From assembly GCA_905233565.1 (NCBI GenBank), contig CAJOCL010000003.1, positions 124,001 through 188,000 of the forward strand: 64,000 nucleotides of DNA, given 5' to 3'. Within the stretch, counting starts at the first letter, position 1. Every line of letters begins with the position of its first letter. The translations under genes and the position numbers were made by a program. The DNA comes from an uncultured Synergistales bacterium (GTDB lineage Bacteria; Synergistota; Synergistia; Synergistales; Aminobacteriaceae). Below are positions 25,482 through 34,512 of the stretch, piece after piece. The notes under the pieces are model-generated. The model saw only the letters and a list, made by a program, of their open reading frames with translations, did not search any database and was not told the origin of the DNA.

Positions 25482-28310
25482 ATGGATAACAAGATTTCAA
25501 TCAGGGGCGCAAGGGAACATAACCTGAAAAATATTAACATAGACATTCCGCGAGGAAAATTAATCGTAATAACCGGCCCTTCAGGTTCGGGGAAATCATC
25601 GTTAGCTTTTGATACTCTTTACGCTGAAGGGCAGAGAAGATATGTTGAATCGCTTTCAGCATATGCCCGTCAGTTCTTGGGCGTTCAGAAAAAACCTGAT
25701 GTCGATGAAATTTCTGGCTTGTCTCCTGCAATCTCAATTGAACAAAAAGGAACGGGGCATAATCCGCGCTCAACTGTCGGAACGGTTACGGAAATTTATG
25801 ATTATTTCAGGCTCTTATTCGGAAGAATCGGAATACCTCACTGCCCTAAATGCGGAAAACCCGTTCAGCGTCATTCAATAGATGAAATACTTGATTATAT
25901 TCTCGGACATGAGGACGGTTTGAAAACTGAAATATTCTCGCCGTTAGTTAAAAACAAAAAAGGCGAGTTCAAGAATTTATTTAATCAGACAAGAACTCAG
26001 GGTTATACACGTGCAAGGGTTGACGGGACAATATATTATCTTGAGGAAAAAATAGAACTTGACAAGAATAAACGCCATAATATCGAAATCGTAATCGACC
26101 GTCTTAAAATTTCAAAGGACAAAAGAAGCCGTATTGCCGAGAGTGTTGAAGCTGCTTTGAAACTTTCAGGGGGTTATGTATTAATTCATGCAGAAGGACA
26201 TGAAGAGTATACGATGACTGAAAATTATTCCTGTCCTGACTGCGAAATCGGAATGCCTGAGATTGAACCGCGTTTATTTTCGTTTAATAACCCTGTCGGC
26301 GCGTGTCCTGACTGCGGAGGCCTGGGAAGTCATGAGCATTTTTCCAGAGAACTGGCAATCGACCCCGAACGCTCTGTCCTTGACGGCGCAATAATCCCGT
26401 GGCGTTCAAAGCCCTACTCAATAACAAAATTAAACATGTTTGCTGAAAAACACGGCTGGGATTTGAGCGTCCCGTTCAAAGATTTAGATCCTGAAATTCA
26501 GGATTTCATCTGGAACGGCTCAGGTGATGAAAAGATTCCCATGATTTTTGACGAAAAGGGAATCGCTCGGCCTTACATGGGGCGTTTTGAGGGCGTAACG
26601 GGCTGGCTTGAGGCAAAATTGAAATGGTTCGCGGAAAATGAGAATGTTACGGAGGAAGTAGCATCTTACAGGGAAGAGGACATCTGCAAAACCTGCGGAG
26701 GCTTGAGGCTCAGGAAGGAGGCACTGAACGTTAAAGTTTCAGGTTACGGGATAGGCGATTTTCTCGTTATGCCTATAGAGAGGCTTGTTAAAGTTATGAA
26801 ATCTTTGACTTTGACAAAATCAGAGGCTTCAATTGTTGAGCAGTTAATGCCTGAGATTATAAGGCGGCTTGAATTTCTGAACGATGTAGGAGTGGGCTAT
26901 CTGTCATTATTGAGGAGGGCTGATACACTTTCGGGCGGTGAAACTCAGAGAATAAGGCTTGCAACTCAGATAGGCTCGAATTTGAGCGGAGTATTGTACG
27001 TTCTTGATGAGCCTACAATCGGCCTTCATTCACGCGACACTGAGAAATTGATACGTTCATTGAAATCAATTCAGGAATTGGGCAACACGGTTATAGTTGT
27101 TGAACATGACAGGGAAACAATGCAGGCTGCCGACGAATTAATCGAACTTGGCCCCGAAGCAGGAGAGAACGGCGGGGAAATACTTTATTCAGGGAGCTAT
27201 GACGAAGTAATAAAATCAGACGGGAAGACCGGCAAATATCTTCGCGGTGATGAGACGGGAATAGTTAAGCCAGAAAAAAGGCGCAAACCTTCAAACTGGG
27301 TAAAGGTCTTGGGTGCTGAACACAATAACTTAAAGAATATTGACGTTGAAATACCTGCAGGGGTTTTTACATGTATAAGCGGGGTATCAGGTTCGGGGAA
27401 AAGCAGCTTTCTTTATGACGTTCTGTATAAGGGAATGAAGAGGATACTTGACAGGGATTTCAGGGAGAAGCCGGGAAAGTTCCGGGAGATTAAGGGGGCT
27501 GAACTTTTCGACAACATAATACTTGTTGACCAGTCGCCGATCGGACGTACACCGCGTTCAAACCCTGCAACATATACGGGTGTATTCTCAATAATACGGG
27601 AGTTTTTTGCCGGACTTCCAGAGGCAAAAATTCGCGGATATAACGCAGGACGCTTCAGCTTCAACGTAAAGGGCGGAAGGTGCGAGGCCTGCGGAGGTGC
27701 AGGGAGCGTTAAAACGTCAATGCTTTTTCTGCCCGATATATATTCAGACTGTGAAGTATGCAGGGGAACGCGCTACAATCATGAAACACTTGAAGTTAAG
27801 TTCAAAGGGAAAAATATAGCTGACGTTCTTAACATGACGGTTGACGAGGCAGAAACATTTTTCCATGATATACCGAAAATTGCAGGAAAATTAAAACTCA
27901 TTCACGATGCAGGACTGGGGTATATAAGGCTTGGACAGTCTGCACTGACTCTTTCAGGCGGCGAGGCTCAAAGGGTGAAACTTGCGAAAGAACTTTCAAA
28001 AAAATTTACCGGCAGGACGCTTTATCTTCTTGATGAGCCTACAACGGGATTATTCTATACGGATATAAGAAAACTTCTCGAAATTGTACACCGGATAACT
28101 GACAATAATAATACGGTTATATTCATTGAACATAATCTCGATGTTCTTTTGTCGGCTGATTATATTATTGATTTAGGGCCTGAAGGCGGTGAAGGAGGCG
28201 GAAGAGTCGTAACTTTCGGAACTCCTGAAGAAGTAATAAAGAAAAGTAAGGGCTACACGTCAAAATTTCTGAAAGAGTATTTCACTAAAGAAAAAAAACA
28301 ACTCAAATAA
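25482..28310 (+). CDS. uvrA: Excinuclease ABC subunit A
   Basis: DNA-damage recognition ATPase of nucleotide excision repair. At 942 residues it is full length. The first Walker A is GPSGSGKSSLAFDT and the second GVSGSGKSSFLYDV. ABC signatures LSGGETQRIRL and LSGGEAQRVKL are both present. Zinc-binding cysteines appear at CPKCGK, CPDCGG, CEACGG and CEVCRG. The start at 25482 follows GAAAGG. It is followed 70 bp later by dnaN and recF, so this is a DNA-repair and replication neighbourhood. It is probably transcribed from its own promoter, with TATAAT near 25431. Confidence 0.97.
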   Translation: MDNKISIRGAREHNLKNINIDIPRGKLIVITGPSGSGKSSLAFDTLYAEGQRRYVESLSAYARQFLGVQKKPDVDEISGLSPAISIEQKGTGHNPRSTVGTVTEIYDYFRLLFGRIGIPHCPKCGKPVQRHSIDEILDYILGHEDGLKTEIFSPLVKNKKGEFKNLFNQTRTQGYTRARVDGTIYYLEEKIELDKNKRHNIEIVIDRLKISKDKRSRIAESVEAALKLSGGYVLIHAEGHEEYTMTENYSCPDCEIGMPEIEPRLFSFNNPVGACPDCGGLGSHEHFSRELAIDPERSVLDGAIIPWRSKPYSITKLNMFAEKHGWDLSVPFKDLDPEIQDFIWNGSGDEKIPMIFDEKGIARPYMGRFEGVTGWLEAKLKWFAENENVTEEVASYREEDICKTCGGLRLRKEALNVKVSGYGIGDFLVMPIERLVKVMKSLTLTKSEASIVEQLMPEIIRRLEFLNDVGVGYLSLLRRADTLSGGETQRIRLATQIGSNLSGVLYVLDEPTIGLHSRDTEKLIRSLKSIQELGNTVIVVEHDRETMQAADELIELGPEAGENGGEILYSGSYDEVIKSDGKTGKYLRGDETGIVKPEKRRKPSNWVKVLGAEHNNLKNIDVEIPAGVFTCISGVSGSGKSSFLYDVLYKGMKRILDRDFREKPGKFREIKGAELFDNIILVDQSPIGRTPRSNPATYTGVFSIIREFFAGLPEAKIRGYNAGRFSFNVKGGRCEACGGAGSVKTSMLFLPDIYSDCEVCRGTRYNHETLEVKFKGKNIADVLNMTVDEAETFFHDIPKIAGKLKLIHDAGLGYIRLGQSALTLSGGEAQRVKLAKELSKKFTGRTLYLLDEPTTGLFYTDIRKLLEIVHRITDNNNTVIFIEHNLDVLLSADYIIDLGPEGGEGGGRVVTFGTPEEVIKKSKGYTSKFLKEYFTKEKKQLK

Positions 28311-28380
28311 AACATGCTAACTTGCATAAGGCGTTATAATTAACATTCAAATCATAAAAAGATAAAAAGGAAAGTTAATT

Positions 28381-29658
28381 ATGAAATTAGAATTAGAACG
28401 TCAGGACTTCCTAAAAGCATGGCAGACAGCAGGAAAATTTGCAAATTCAAAAACCCCGAAAGAATCAGCCGGCGGAATATTAATCACGGCAGCTGAAGAC
28501 AATTCAGTAATACTTGAAGCTACCGACCTGAAGACATCAATACGCTGCAGGGCTCAGGGTGCGAACGTCTTAGAGGCCGGATTTGCCGTAGTCCCTGCCT
28601 CAATGCTCGGGGATATGCTCAGGAAATTAGAAGCAAATGATCTGATTCTTGAAGTCAATTCAGAGCGCGGACTTCTCAACGCAGGAAGCAACAAGATGCG
28701 TTTTTCCGTCATTTCTGCCGATGAGTTCCCGAAAATACCTGAAAGCTCAGGGGCTGAAACGGTCTGCGAAGTTCCTGCGTCAATACTCGGAAAGATTATC
28801 GCCGAAGGAAGTTCGGCATCTTCACAGCCTCAGGATTTCCCGAAATATCTCGGAACTTGTCTTTTACGGACGGGACAGGGCGCAATCATGGCCGTATCGA
28901 CTGACGGGAAGCGTTTATCACTTTCAAAATATCCCTGTGAAACTACCAAAGAAGAAGATCTGTTAATCCCTGCACCTGCCTTAAAGGAATTAGGGAAGAC
29001 AATAACGTCAAATTACGGCGGAGAAGACAGCGTTAAAATACTTTCGGACGGCTCAACAGTATGGTTTGCGCTTAATGATATAGAGTTTTCAATAAGGCGC
29101 GTTGAGTCGGCGTTCCCGAAATTTGAGAGGATACTGAATGATGAATTAAAGACAACGCTGCGCATTCAGTCGGGCGAATTGTCATCGGCTCTCGATCGCA
29201 TAGACATAATCGCAAGGACTACGCCGGCGCACATAATGGCAATGTCCCTTAATCCTTCAGACGGAGAAGTGATAATAACTGCACGCGCTCCCGAATTAGG
29301 CACGGCAAGCGAAAGATTACAGGCCAATATTGAAGGGGAATATTTACAGCTGGGCTTCAACGTTGCATTCTTTCAGGACGGCTTAAAAGCACTCGGAGCA
29401 GGCGGAGCGTTAATAGAGTTCAGCGGCGAGGAAGGACAGACGAGAATGAAACGCTCAGAGGGCGATGATTTTCTTTACATGCTCATGCCGGCAAGACTGA
29501 CATCTCAGGACACAATAACAGACGAGGAAATGGGAGACTTCAGAGTAAATTCTGAAACTCAAGAACTAACGGAAATTCAGGAAGTTCAAGAGAATCAGGA
29601 TAATCAAGAGTATCAAGATAATCAGCAAAATCAAGAAAATCAGGAAAACCCGTTTTAG
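28381..29658 (+). CDS. dnaN: DNA polymerase III beta sliding clamp with long tail
   Basis: A ring-shaped processivity clamp of replication. At 425 residues it exceeds the usual 365-375. The canonical C-terminal end YMLMPARL lies at 366-373. A 52-residue extension follows, rich in Gln, Asn and Glu, and is probably disordered. It finishes QENPF at the C-terminus. The tail is encoded by near-repeats of CAAGA/AATCAG type. The ATG has AAGGAAAG upstream. recF begins 2 nt after the stop, which fits the usual dnaN-recF pair, but dnaA and gyrB are not next to it here. Confidence 0.96.
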   Translation: MKLELERQDFLKAWQTAGKFANSKTPKESAGGILITAAEDNSVILEATDLKTSIRCRAQGANVLEAGFAVVPASMLGDMLRKLEANDLILEVNSERGLLNAGSNKMRFSVISADEFPKIPESSGAETVCEVPASILGKIIAEGSSASSQPQDFPKYLGTCLLRTGQGAIMAVSTDGKRLSLSKYPCETTKEEDLLIPAPALKELGKTITSNYGGEDSVKILSDGSTVWFALNDIEFSIRRVESAFPKFERILNDELKTTLRIQSGELSSALDRIDIIARTTPAHIMAMSLNPSDGEVIITARAPELGTASERLQANIEGEYLQLGFNVAFFQDGLKALGAGGALIEFSGEEGQTRMKRSEGDDFLYMLMPARLTSQDTITDEEMGDFRVNSETQELTEIQEVQENQDNQEYQDNQQNQENQENPF

Positions 29659-29660
29659 CT

Positions 29661-30683
29661 TTGAGATTTGATTACAGCATAATACGAAACTTCAGGAATT
29701 TTTCAGGCCCGGATCTAAAAATAAACTGGGATCCGGGTATTAATTTGATTTTAGGCAAAAACGGATCAGGAAAAACAAACCTTCTTGAATCTCTCAGCAT
29801 TTTGACGGGCTGGGGGGCATTTTCACGGACATCAAACGTCATATCATGGTCAGGAAAAAATCTCAGGGCATATGCTGCAGCGCGTTTGTCGGGCGAGGAA
29901 ACTTTCAGCGTAAGTTCTGAAATATCCTCAAGAATTTCATTGAGGCTCAACGACAAGACAATATCATTCACAGATCTTAGGCTTTCCATACCGTCAATAA
30001 TATTTCTGACGGGAAATCTGAATTTGATTGACGGTTCGCCGTCTTCACGCAGATTATTTATAGACAGGCTCTGCGCGCTGTTCATACCGCCGTATGCAAA
30101 GAGGCTTGCGGATTTCAGGAACGTAACGAGGACGCGTTCTTTATTGCTGAGGCAGGGAAAATCACCGTCCATGACTACCGAGCCTTACTGTGATTTGGGA
30201 GGCTGGATAATGGACATGAGGCGCGAAGTTCTGAAGCAGTTAATAAGCGTGTCAAAATCATCAAAATTCAAACTTGAATTTATCCCTTCCCTTGTAATTT
30301 CTGGAAGGGAATATCTTTCAGAAATGCTTGAACGTGAAAGAAAAAGGGAAATTTACGCGCAGAGACCGCTTTTCGGGCCCGGATATGATGAGATTTCAAT
30401 AACCATGACGGAAAACGGCAGACCTGCATCAGAATCTTTAAGCAGGGGACAGAAACGCAGGCTTATACTTTACATGATAATAATTTCAGGCAGATTAATT
30501 AAGCATAGAATGAAGCGCGATCCTGTGCTGCTTTTTGACGATCTGACGGCAGAACTTGATTCCGAAGGCCGCGAATGGACGTATCAGAGGCTGAAGGAAA
30601 CAAAATGGCAGGTCTTTATAACCGCGCCTGAAAAACCCTTTTCATCAAGAAAGAAATTCGGCGGAATTAACCTGCCATGTTAG
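29661..30683 (+). CDS. recF: DNA replication and repair protein RecF
   Basis: An SMC-like ATPase that helps load RecA at gaps, in the cytoplasm on DNA. The protein has 340 residues. Walker A is GKNGSGKTNLLES. The ABC-type signature is LSRGQKRRL. Walker B plus D-loop is LLFDDLTAELD. The start is TTG at 29661, two nt after the dnaN stop, and no separate strong ribosome site is seen, so translation is probably coupled to dnaN. It is convergent with the ABC transporter operon, with only a 3-nt gap between stop codons. Confidence 0.92.
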   Translation: MRFDYSIIRNFRNFSGPDLKINWDPGINLILGKNGSGKTNLLESLSILTGWGAFSRTSNVISWSGKNLRAYAAARLSGEETFSVSSEISSRISLRLNDKTISFTDLRLSIPSIIFLTGNLNLIDGSPSSRRLFIDRLCALFIPPYAKRLADFRNVTRTRSLLLRQGKSPSMTTEPYCDLGGWIMDMRREVLKQLISVSKSSKFKLEFIPSLVISGREYLSEMLERERKREIYAQRPLFGPGYDEISITMTENGRPASESLSRGQKRRLILYMIIISGRLIKHRMKRDPVLLFDDLTAELDSEGREWTYQRLKETKWQVFITAPEKPFSSRKKFGGINLPC

Positions 30684-30686
30684 AAT

Positions 30687-31811
30687 TCACTTGCTGCCCT
30701 GAAGTACTATGTCAATGCTGTTAAGCCCTTTAACATAACTGTAATTTATATTTCCGTCAGCTATTTTCTTGAGCATTGAGATACCCAAGTGAATATCATC
30801 GTTATCATCAGCTTCTAATTCAAAAGGATTAAATTTTTTGCCTGAACTTGTCAGATTTATTATCGTTGATGAGTCAGATTCAGAATATGAAATCCCTATA
30901 TCAATTTTCACGCCTTTGCCGTCAGGATAGCAGCCTGAAATCATTTCGTAAATTAATTCCTCGCAGCTGAGTTCGAGCCTGTATGCAAGCCGTGAATTAA
31001 TCCCGTATTTTTCGGCGAAGTTATGAATTTTTCCCTGCATTTCGAGAAGGTCAAAATATCTGTCTTTTATTTCATAACTGAAGTATTTTAACTTTCTGAT
31101 AAATGCTATCGTCTTCTCGCCCTTAGGATTATCGAAAATTTCTGAGGGCGTTCCCTGTTCATAAATCCCCCTGTCGGCAAAGAATAACACCCTGTCGGCA
31201 ACTTCACGCGCAAAATTCATCTCATGCGTAACTATAATCATGGTCATGTCCTGTTTAGTCAGCATTCTTATCATTGCGAGGACTTCACCGACCATTGTAG
31301 GATCTAACGCGCTTGTCGGCTCATCGAATAACAGAACTTTCGGATTCATCATGAGAGAGCGGCATATTGCTATTCTCTGCTGTTGTCCTCCTGAAAGCAT
31401 ATCTGGCATTGAATGAGCTTTTGAAGTGAGACCGACTTTTGAGAGCCATTCCATAGCGTGCTTTTCTGCGTCCTGCCTTGACATTCCTGAGAGCTTGACG
31501 GGGGCGAGACACAAATTATCAAGTACGTTCATATGCGAGAATAAATAAAACTTCTGGTAAACCATTCCCATTTTCCGGCGTATTCTGTTTACGTCAGCAC
31601 CTTTTGCCGTAATTTCGTCGCCGTCGATTAAGATTTGACCGCTGTCAGGCTTTTCAAGAAGTTCAAGGGAACGGAGGAAAACGCTTTTTCCGCAGCCTGA
31701 ACCGCCGATTATCGCTATTCTCTCTCCTTCTTCAACGTTCAAGCTGACATCATGAAGTACGCTTAAATTCCCGAATGATTTGCAGAGTTTCTTTACTTCT
31801 ATAAGGCTCAT
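30687..31811 (-). CDS. Polar amino acid ABC ATPase fused to a HATPase-like domain
   Basis: A 374-residue fusion. Residues 1-240 form a GlnQ-type ABC ATPase: Walker A GGSGCGKS (36-43), signature LSGGQQQR (139-146), Walker B with LLFDEP, and switch His 196. Residues about 245-374 look like a GHKL ATPase of the RsbW/anti-sigma kind (LSCEELIYEM as N-box region, FNPFE, HLGISMLKKIADG, then the final GLNSIDIVLQG). The N-box Asn and the Asp of the DxG box are replaced, so ATP binding there is doubtful. The ATG at 31811 overlaps the permease stop (ATGA). A 92-codon upstream open stretch only overlaps the permease. No binding-protein gene is adjacent. Confidence 0.82.
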   Translation of the reverse strand: MSLIEVKKLCKSFGNLSVLHDVSLNVEEGERIAIIGGSGCGKSVFLRSLELLEKPDSGQILIDGDEITAKGADVNRIRRKMGMVYQKFYLFSHMNVLDNLCLAPVKLSGMSRQDAEKHAMEWLSKVGLTSKAHSMPDMLSGGQQQRIAICRSLMMNPKVLLFDEPTSALDPTMVGEVLAMIRMLTKQDMTMIIVTHEMNFAREVADRVLFFADRGIYEQGTPSEIFDNPKGEKTIAFIRKLKYFSYEIKDRYFDLLEMQGKIHNFAEKYGINSRLAYRLELSCEELIYEMISGCYPDGKGVKIDIGISYSESDSSTIINLTSSGKKFNPFELEADDNDDIHLGISMLKKIADGNINYSYVKGLNSIDIVLQGSK

Positions 31812-32485
31812 GATAACGCTTCCTTTCTGTGCTGCATGTAATCGGACAAGGCGAAAAGTCCGTGAACTATGTACGCGAGCGCAAGATATATCAGCATTCC
31901 GATTATTATCGTAATCATGGGCTGCATTGTCCTTGAAGCTATGTTGTTTATTACGCGTGTTAAATCGGTGATTGAGACGTAACCGACAACGCTTGTCCAC
32001 TGAATAAGATTTATAACTGTTGACTGATAGACCGGCTTTGCGATTCTCACGACCTGAGGAAGTGTTACCAGCCTGAAAGCCTGCCACGCTGAGAAGCCCA
32101 AAGTCCTTGCTGCCTCAACCTGTCCTTTATCCGTTGCGTTTACTGAGGCTCTGAGAAGTTCGGCAACATGGGCTGCAGTGTTCATTGAAAAAGTAATTAT
32201 TGCTATTGTGTTTGCTTCGAGCGGACTTCTTGCAAATACGCCGTAATACATCAGCATTAAGAGCATAAGAACCGGCGAGCCTCTTAATATGACAATATAT
32301 ATTTTTGCCGGAATGCTGAAGATTTTCAGGCTTGACATTCTCAGGAGACATATAAACGCCCCGAGCAGTGTACCGAATATCAGCGAGAATAATGAGATTT
32401 GAACTGTAGCATTAAGACCTTTCAGAATGGTTATGTAAGAACCGCCCTGAATTAGTATCCTGTAGAGGATTTCACTTAAAGGCAA
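31808..32485 (-). CDS. Polar amino acid ABC transporter permease
   Basis: An inner-membrane permease of the HisM/GlnP family, 225 residues with about five hydrophobic helices. The coupling helix region AARTLGFSAWQAFRLVTLPQ matches the EAA loop that docks on the ATPase. The start at 32485 has GAAAGGAG upstream. The stop overlaps the ATPase start by 4 nt. The system should import an amino acid, but its substrate-binding protein is not encoded nearby; the gene before it is an unrelated protease. Confidence 0.92.
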   Translation of the reverse strand: MPLSEILYRILIQGGSYITILKGLNATVQISLFSLIFGTLLGAFICLLRMSSLKIFSIPAKIYIVILRGSPVLMLLMLMYYGVFARSPLEANTIAIITFSMNTAAHVAELLRASVNATDKGQVEAARTLGFSAWQAFRLVTLPQVVRIAKPVYQSTVINLIQWTSVVGYVSITDLTRVINNIASRTMQPMITIIIGMLIYLALAYIVHGLFALSDYMQHRKEALS

Positions 32486-32541
32486 GAAAATTTACTCCTT
32501 TCATTTTGTTTATTTCATTTGAAATTATATTATATATTTAT

Positions 32542-34029
32542 TTATGTCCTGTCTAAATACTTTCTGAGAGCGTTAATCAGGTCATTAATCCTGCTTCCTT
32601 CCGAAGGAGTTTCCCATTTATACTGGCTTTGCGGCCTTACGTAATCCCTTGCGATGCTCCCGTCAGTATAGAGATTAACAGTCCTCAAATGAAGATAAGT
32701 ATTATCCGTGAAATCGACGGCATAAAGCAGTATGCAAGGTCCGAAGTTCTTGCCCTGACGCGCCCTGAAATTAGGATCTCTTTTCATCTGTCTGTTGGTC
32801 TTCTCGGTCGGAAACCATACAGTAACAAATGCTGCCTGTGAATTAATGCTGTCATATTCTATATAATCAGCAGCTAAATACATTTCGTAACTGTCGTCTT
32901 TGCGTATAAATATCATGCTTTCTGATTCGCTGCGTTCGTTACGTTCATTGCGTATGTTTTCGCCCGCTACTCTCGGAAGGCTGCGTGGAGATTTATTTTT
33001 TGCGGACATGAAAAATTTTGATAGTATATCAGGGGCGATTGCAAAATTAAGATTCTGCCCGTCAGTCCTTAATTTCGTCGGCATTCCGACAACTTCGCCT
33101 TTAAGATTTATTAAAGCCCCTCCGCTTGAACCCGGCGAAATCGGCGCGGTAAACTGAACCCACGTATTATTTTCCCTGAACGCCGAAACAATCCCGTTAG
33201 AAACAGTGCCGCTTAAACCTTTGGGATTCCCTATTGCTATTACTGCCTCACCCTGTCTTGGCAGAGTACGGCTTATATTCAGAAATTTAACCGGGTAAGG
33301 TGAATTGATCGTCAGCAGTGCCATGTCCCTTTTTACGTCATAATCCTTCAGGCTTGCGCTTAGGCTGCGGCCGTTCTGGGGAGTTACGGTTATGTAGCTT
33401 GCCTCGCGTATGACATGATAATTAGTGAGAATGTCCCCTGCTGAACTGACGAAAAAGCCGCTTCCCGTTCCTGCGTCAGTTTTTATGAGAACGATCGAAG
33501 GCATTACGCGTTCAACTAAATCTGCATAATCAGGCATTCTGCTATTATTAGCAGCCGGGATTTCTGTTCTTGCCCTTAACTGCTCAAGTTCCTGCAAAAC
33601 TCTTGCATAATCGTTAGCATCTTTTGAAATATCGCTTTCATTCTTTGAGCTGTATACTGAATACGCAAAAAACGCAAGGCACAGCGCAGTTATTGCGGTC
33701 ATGGAAAACGCCAGCTTCAGAATTATATTGCCGTGCTTCCCCGTATCACTTTCAATATTTTTATTTTCATCATTATCATTATTATCATCATTTTCATGGC
33801 CGTAAAGTTCGTTATACGCGTCAGTTAAATATTCATATGCTTCGTCAATATTAGCCCTCATTCTTTTAGCTTCTTTGTATTCCGGCGTGTCATACATGAA
33901 ACGTGAGGGGTCATAAATTGACGTTTTAGTTTTATAATTCCGTTCTATCTGTTCAATATCCAAGTCCTCGTCATCGGGTGAAATGCCAAGATATAAACAT
34001 GCTTCCTCAGGGGTCATCAAAAAATTCAT
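32542..34029 (-). CDS. J-like domain, TM helix and trypsin-like protease
   Basis: A 495-residue membrane-anchored protein. Residues 5-76 resemble a J domain (EACLYLGIS, IDEAYEYLTDAYNELY), but the essential HPD is YDP (39-41), so it should not stimulate DnaK. An Asn/Asp-rich linker follows. A single TM helix lies at 102-127. A trypsin/DegP-like protease follows with His 205 (TNYHVI), Asp 235 (KRDMALL) and Ser 302 (GSSGGAL). The last 150 residues form a further domain with ITW-like aromatic strands. No PDZ is seen. The start at 34029 has AAAGGAG upstream. The protease part should face the periplasm. Confidence 0.75.
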   Translation of the reverse strand: MNFLMTPEEACLYLGISPDDEDLDIEQIERNYKTKTSIYDPSRFMYDTPEYKEAKRMRANIDEAYEYLTDAYNELYGHENDDNNDNDENKNIESDTGKHGNIILKLAFSMTAITALCLAFFAYSVYSSKNESDISKDANDYARVLQELEQLRARTEIPAANNSRMPDYADLVERVMPSIVLIKTDAGTGSGFFVSSAGDILTNYHVIREASYITVTPQNGRSLSASLKDYDVKRDMALLTINSPYPVKFLNISRTLPRQGEAVIAIGNPKGLSGTVSNGIVSAFRENNTWVQFTAPISPGSSGGALINLKGEVVGMPTKLRTDGQNLNFAIAPDILSKFFMSAKNKSPRSLPRVAGENIRNERNERSESESMIFIRKDDSYEMYLAADYIEYDSINSQAAFVTVWFPTEKTNRQMKRDPNFRARQGKNFGPCILLYAVDFTDNTYLHLRTVNLYTDGSIARDYVRPQSQYKWETPSEGSRINDLINALRKYLDRT

Positions 34030-34055
34030 CTCCTTTGATACTGCGGAATTATAAC

Positions 34056-34090
34056 AAAAAATCCCCCGCCAATTCCTGAACAGGGGATTT
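34056..34090 (-). terminator. Intrinsic terminator after rplS
   Basis: On the minus strand AAATCCCC and GGGGATTT form an 8-bp stem and are followed by a run of T residues. It closes the ylxM-ffh-rpsP-khpA-trmD-rplS run, 24 nt after the rplS stop. Confidence 0.8.
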
Positions 34091-34114
34091 AATTTTTTCA
34101 CTTTATATTTTCTG

Positions 34115-34474
34115 TTATGCTTCAGCGAACTTTCTGCGTTCCTTAATTCTCGCAGCCTTTCCGCTGAGCTTACGCAGATAATAGAGCTTTGCGCGCCTGA
34201 CTTTGCCTTTGCGCTGGACATCAACGTGATCAATACTCGGGCAGTGTACCGGGAAAATTCTTTCGACGCCGACACCGTTTGAGATTTTCCGTACGGTGAA
34301 CGTCTCATCAAGTCCGCCGTGCTGCTTGGCTATCACTATTCCTTCAAAGACCTGTATACGCTCGCGGGTTCCTTCCTTAATTTTTACATGTACCCTAAGG
34401 GTATCGCCCGGCCTGAAATCAGGTAAAGGCTCAGTCCTGTAGTATTTTTTCTGAACTAAATCTACTGCGTTCAA
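34115..34474 (-). CDS. rplS: 50S ribosomal protein L19
   Basis: A large-subunit ribosomal protein at the interface of 30S and 50S. The protein has 119 residues, the usual length. The hallmark [22 protein letters not shown] and the C-terminal [20 protein letters not shown] are present. The start has GAAGGAGG upstream. It follows trmD by 38 nt, the standard order, and ends the operon at an intrinsic terminator. Confidence 0.97.
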   Translation of the reverse strand: MNAVDLVQKKYYRTEPLPDFRPGDTLRVHVKIKEGTRERIQVFEGIVIAKQHGGLDETFTVRKISNGVGVERIFPVHCPSIDHVDVQRKGKVRRAKLYYLRKLSGKAARIKERRKFAEA

Positions 34475-34512
34475 CTTTTATATTTCCTCCTTCATTAAAA
34501 ATTAATTTTAAT

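Noticed and set aside
28334-28345. Recurring GTTATAAT strings before dnaN, thrC and the Cys-cluster gene as promoters.
   Set aside because: They may be -10 elements, but no convincing -35 element is found at 16-18 bp in these cases, so they are not listed as features.
28320-29660. Treating the dnaN-recF region as the replication origin.
   Set aside because: No dnaA gene or cluster of DnaA boxes is visible, and uvrA lies directly upstream.
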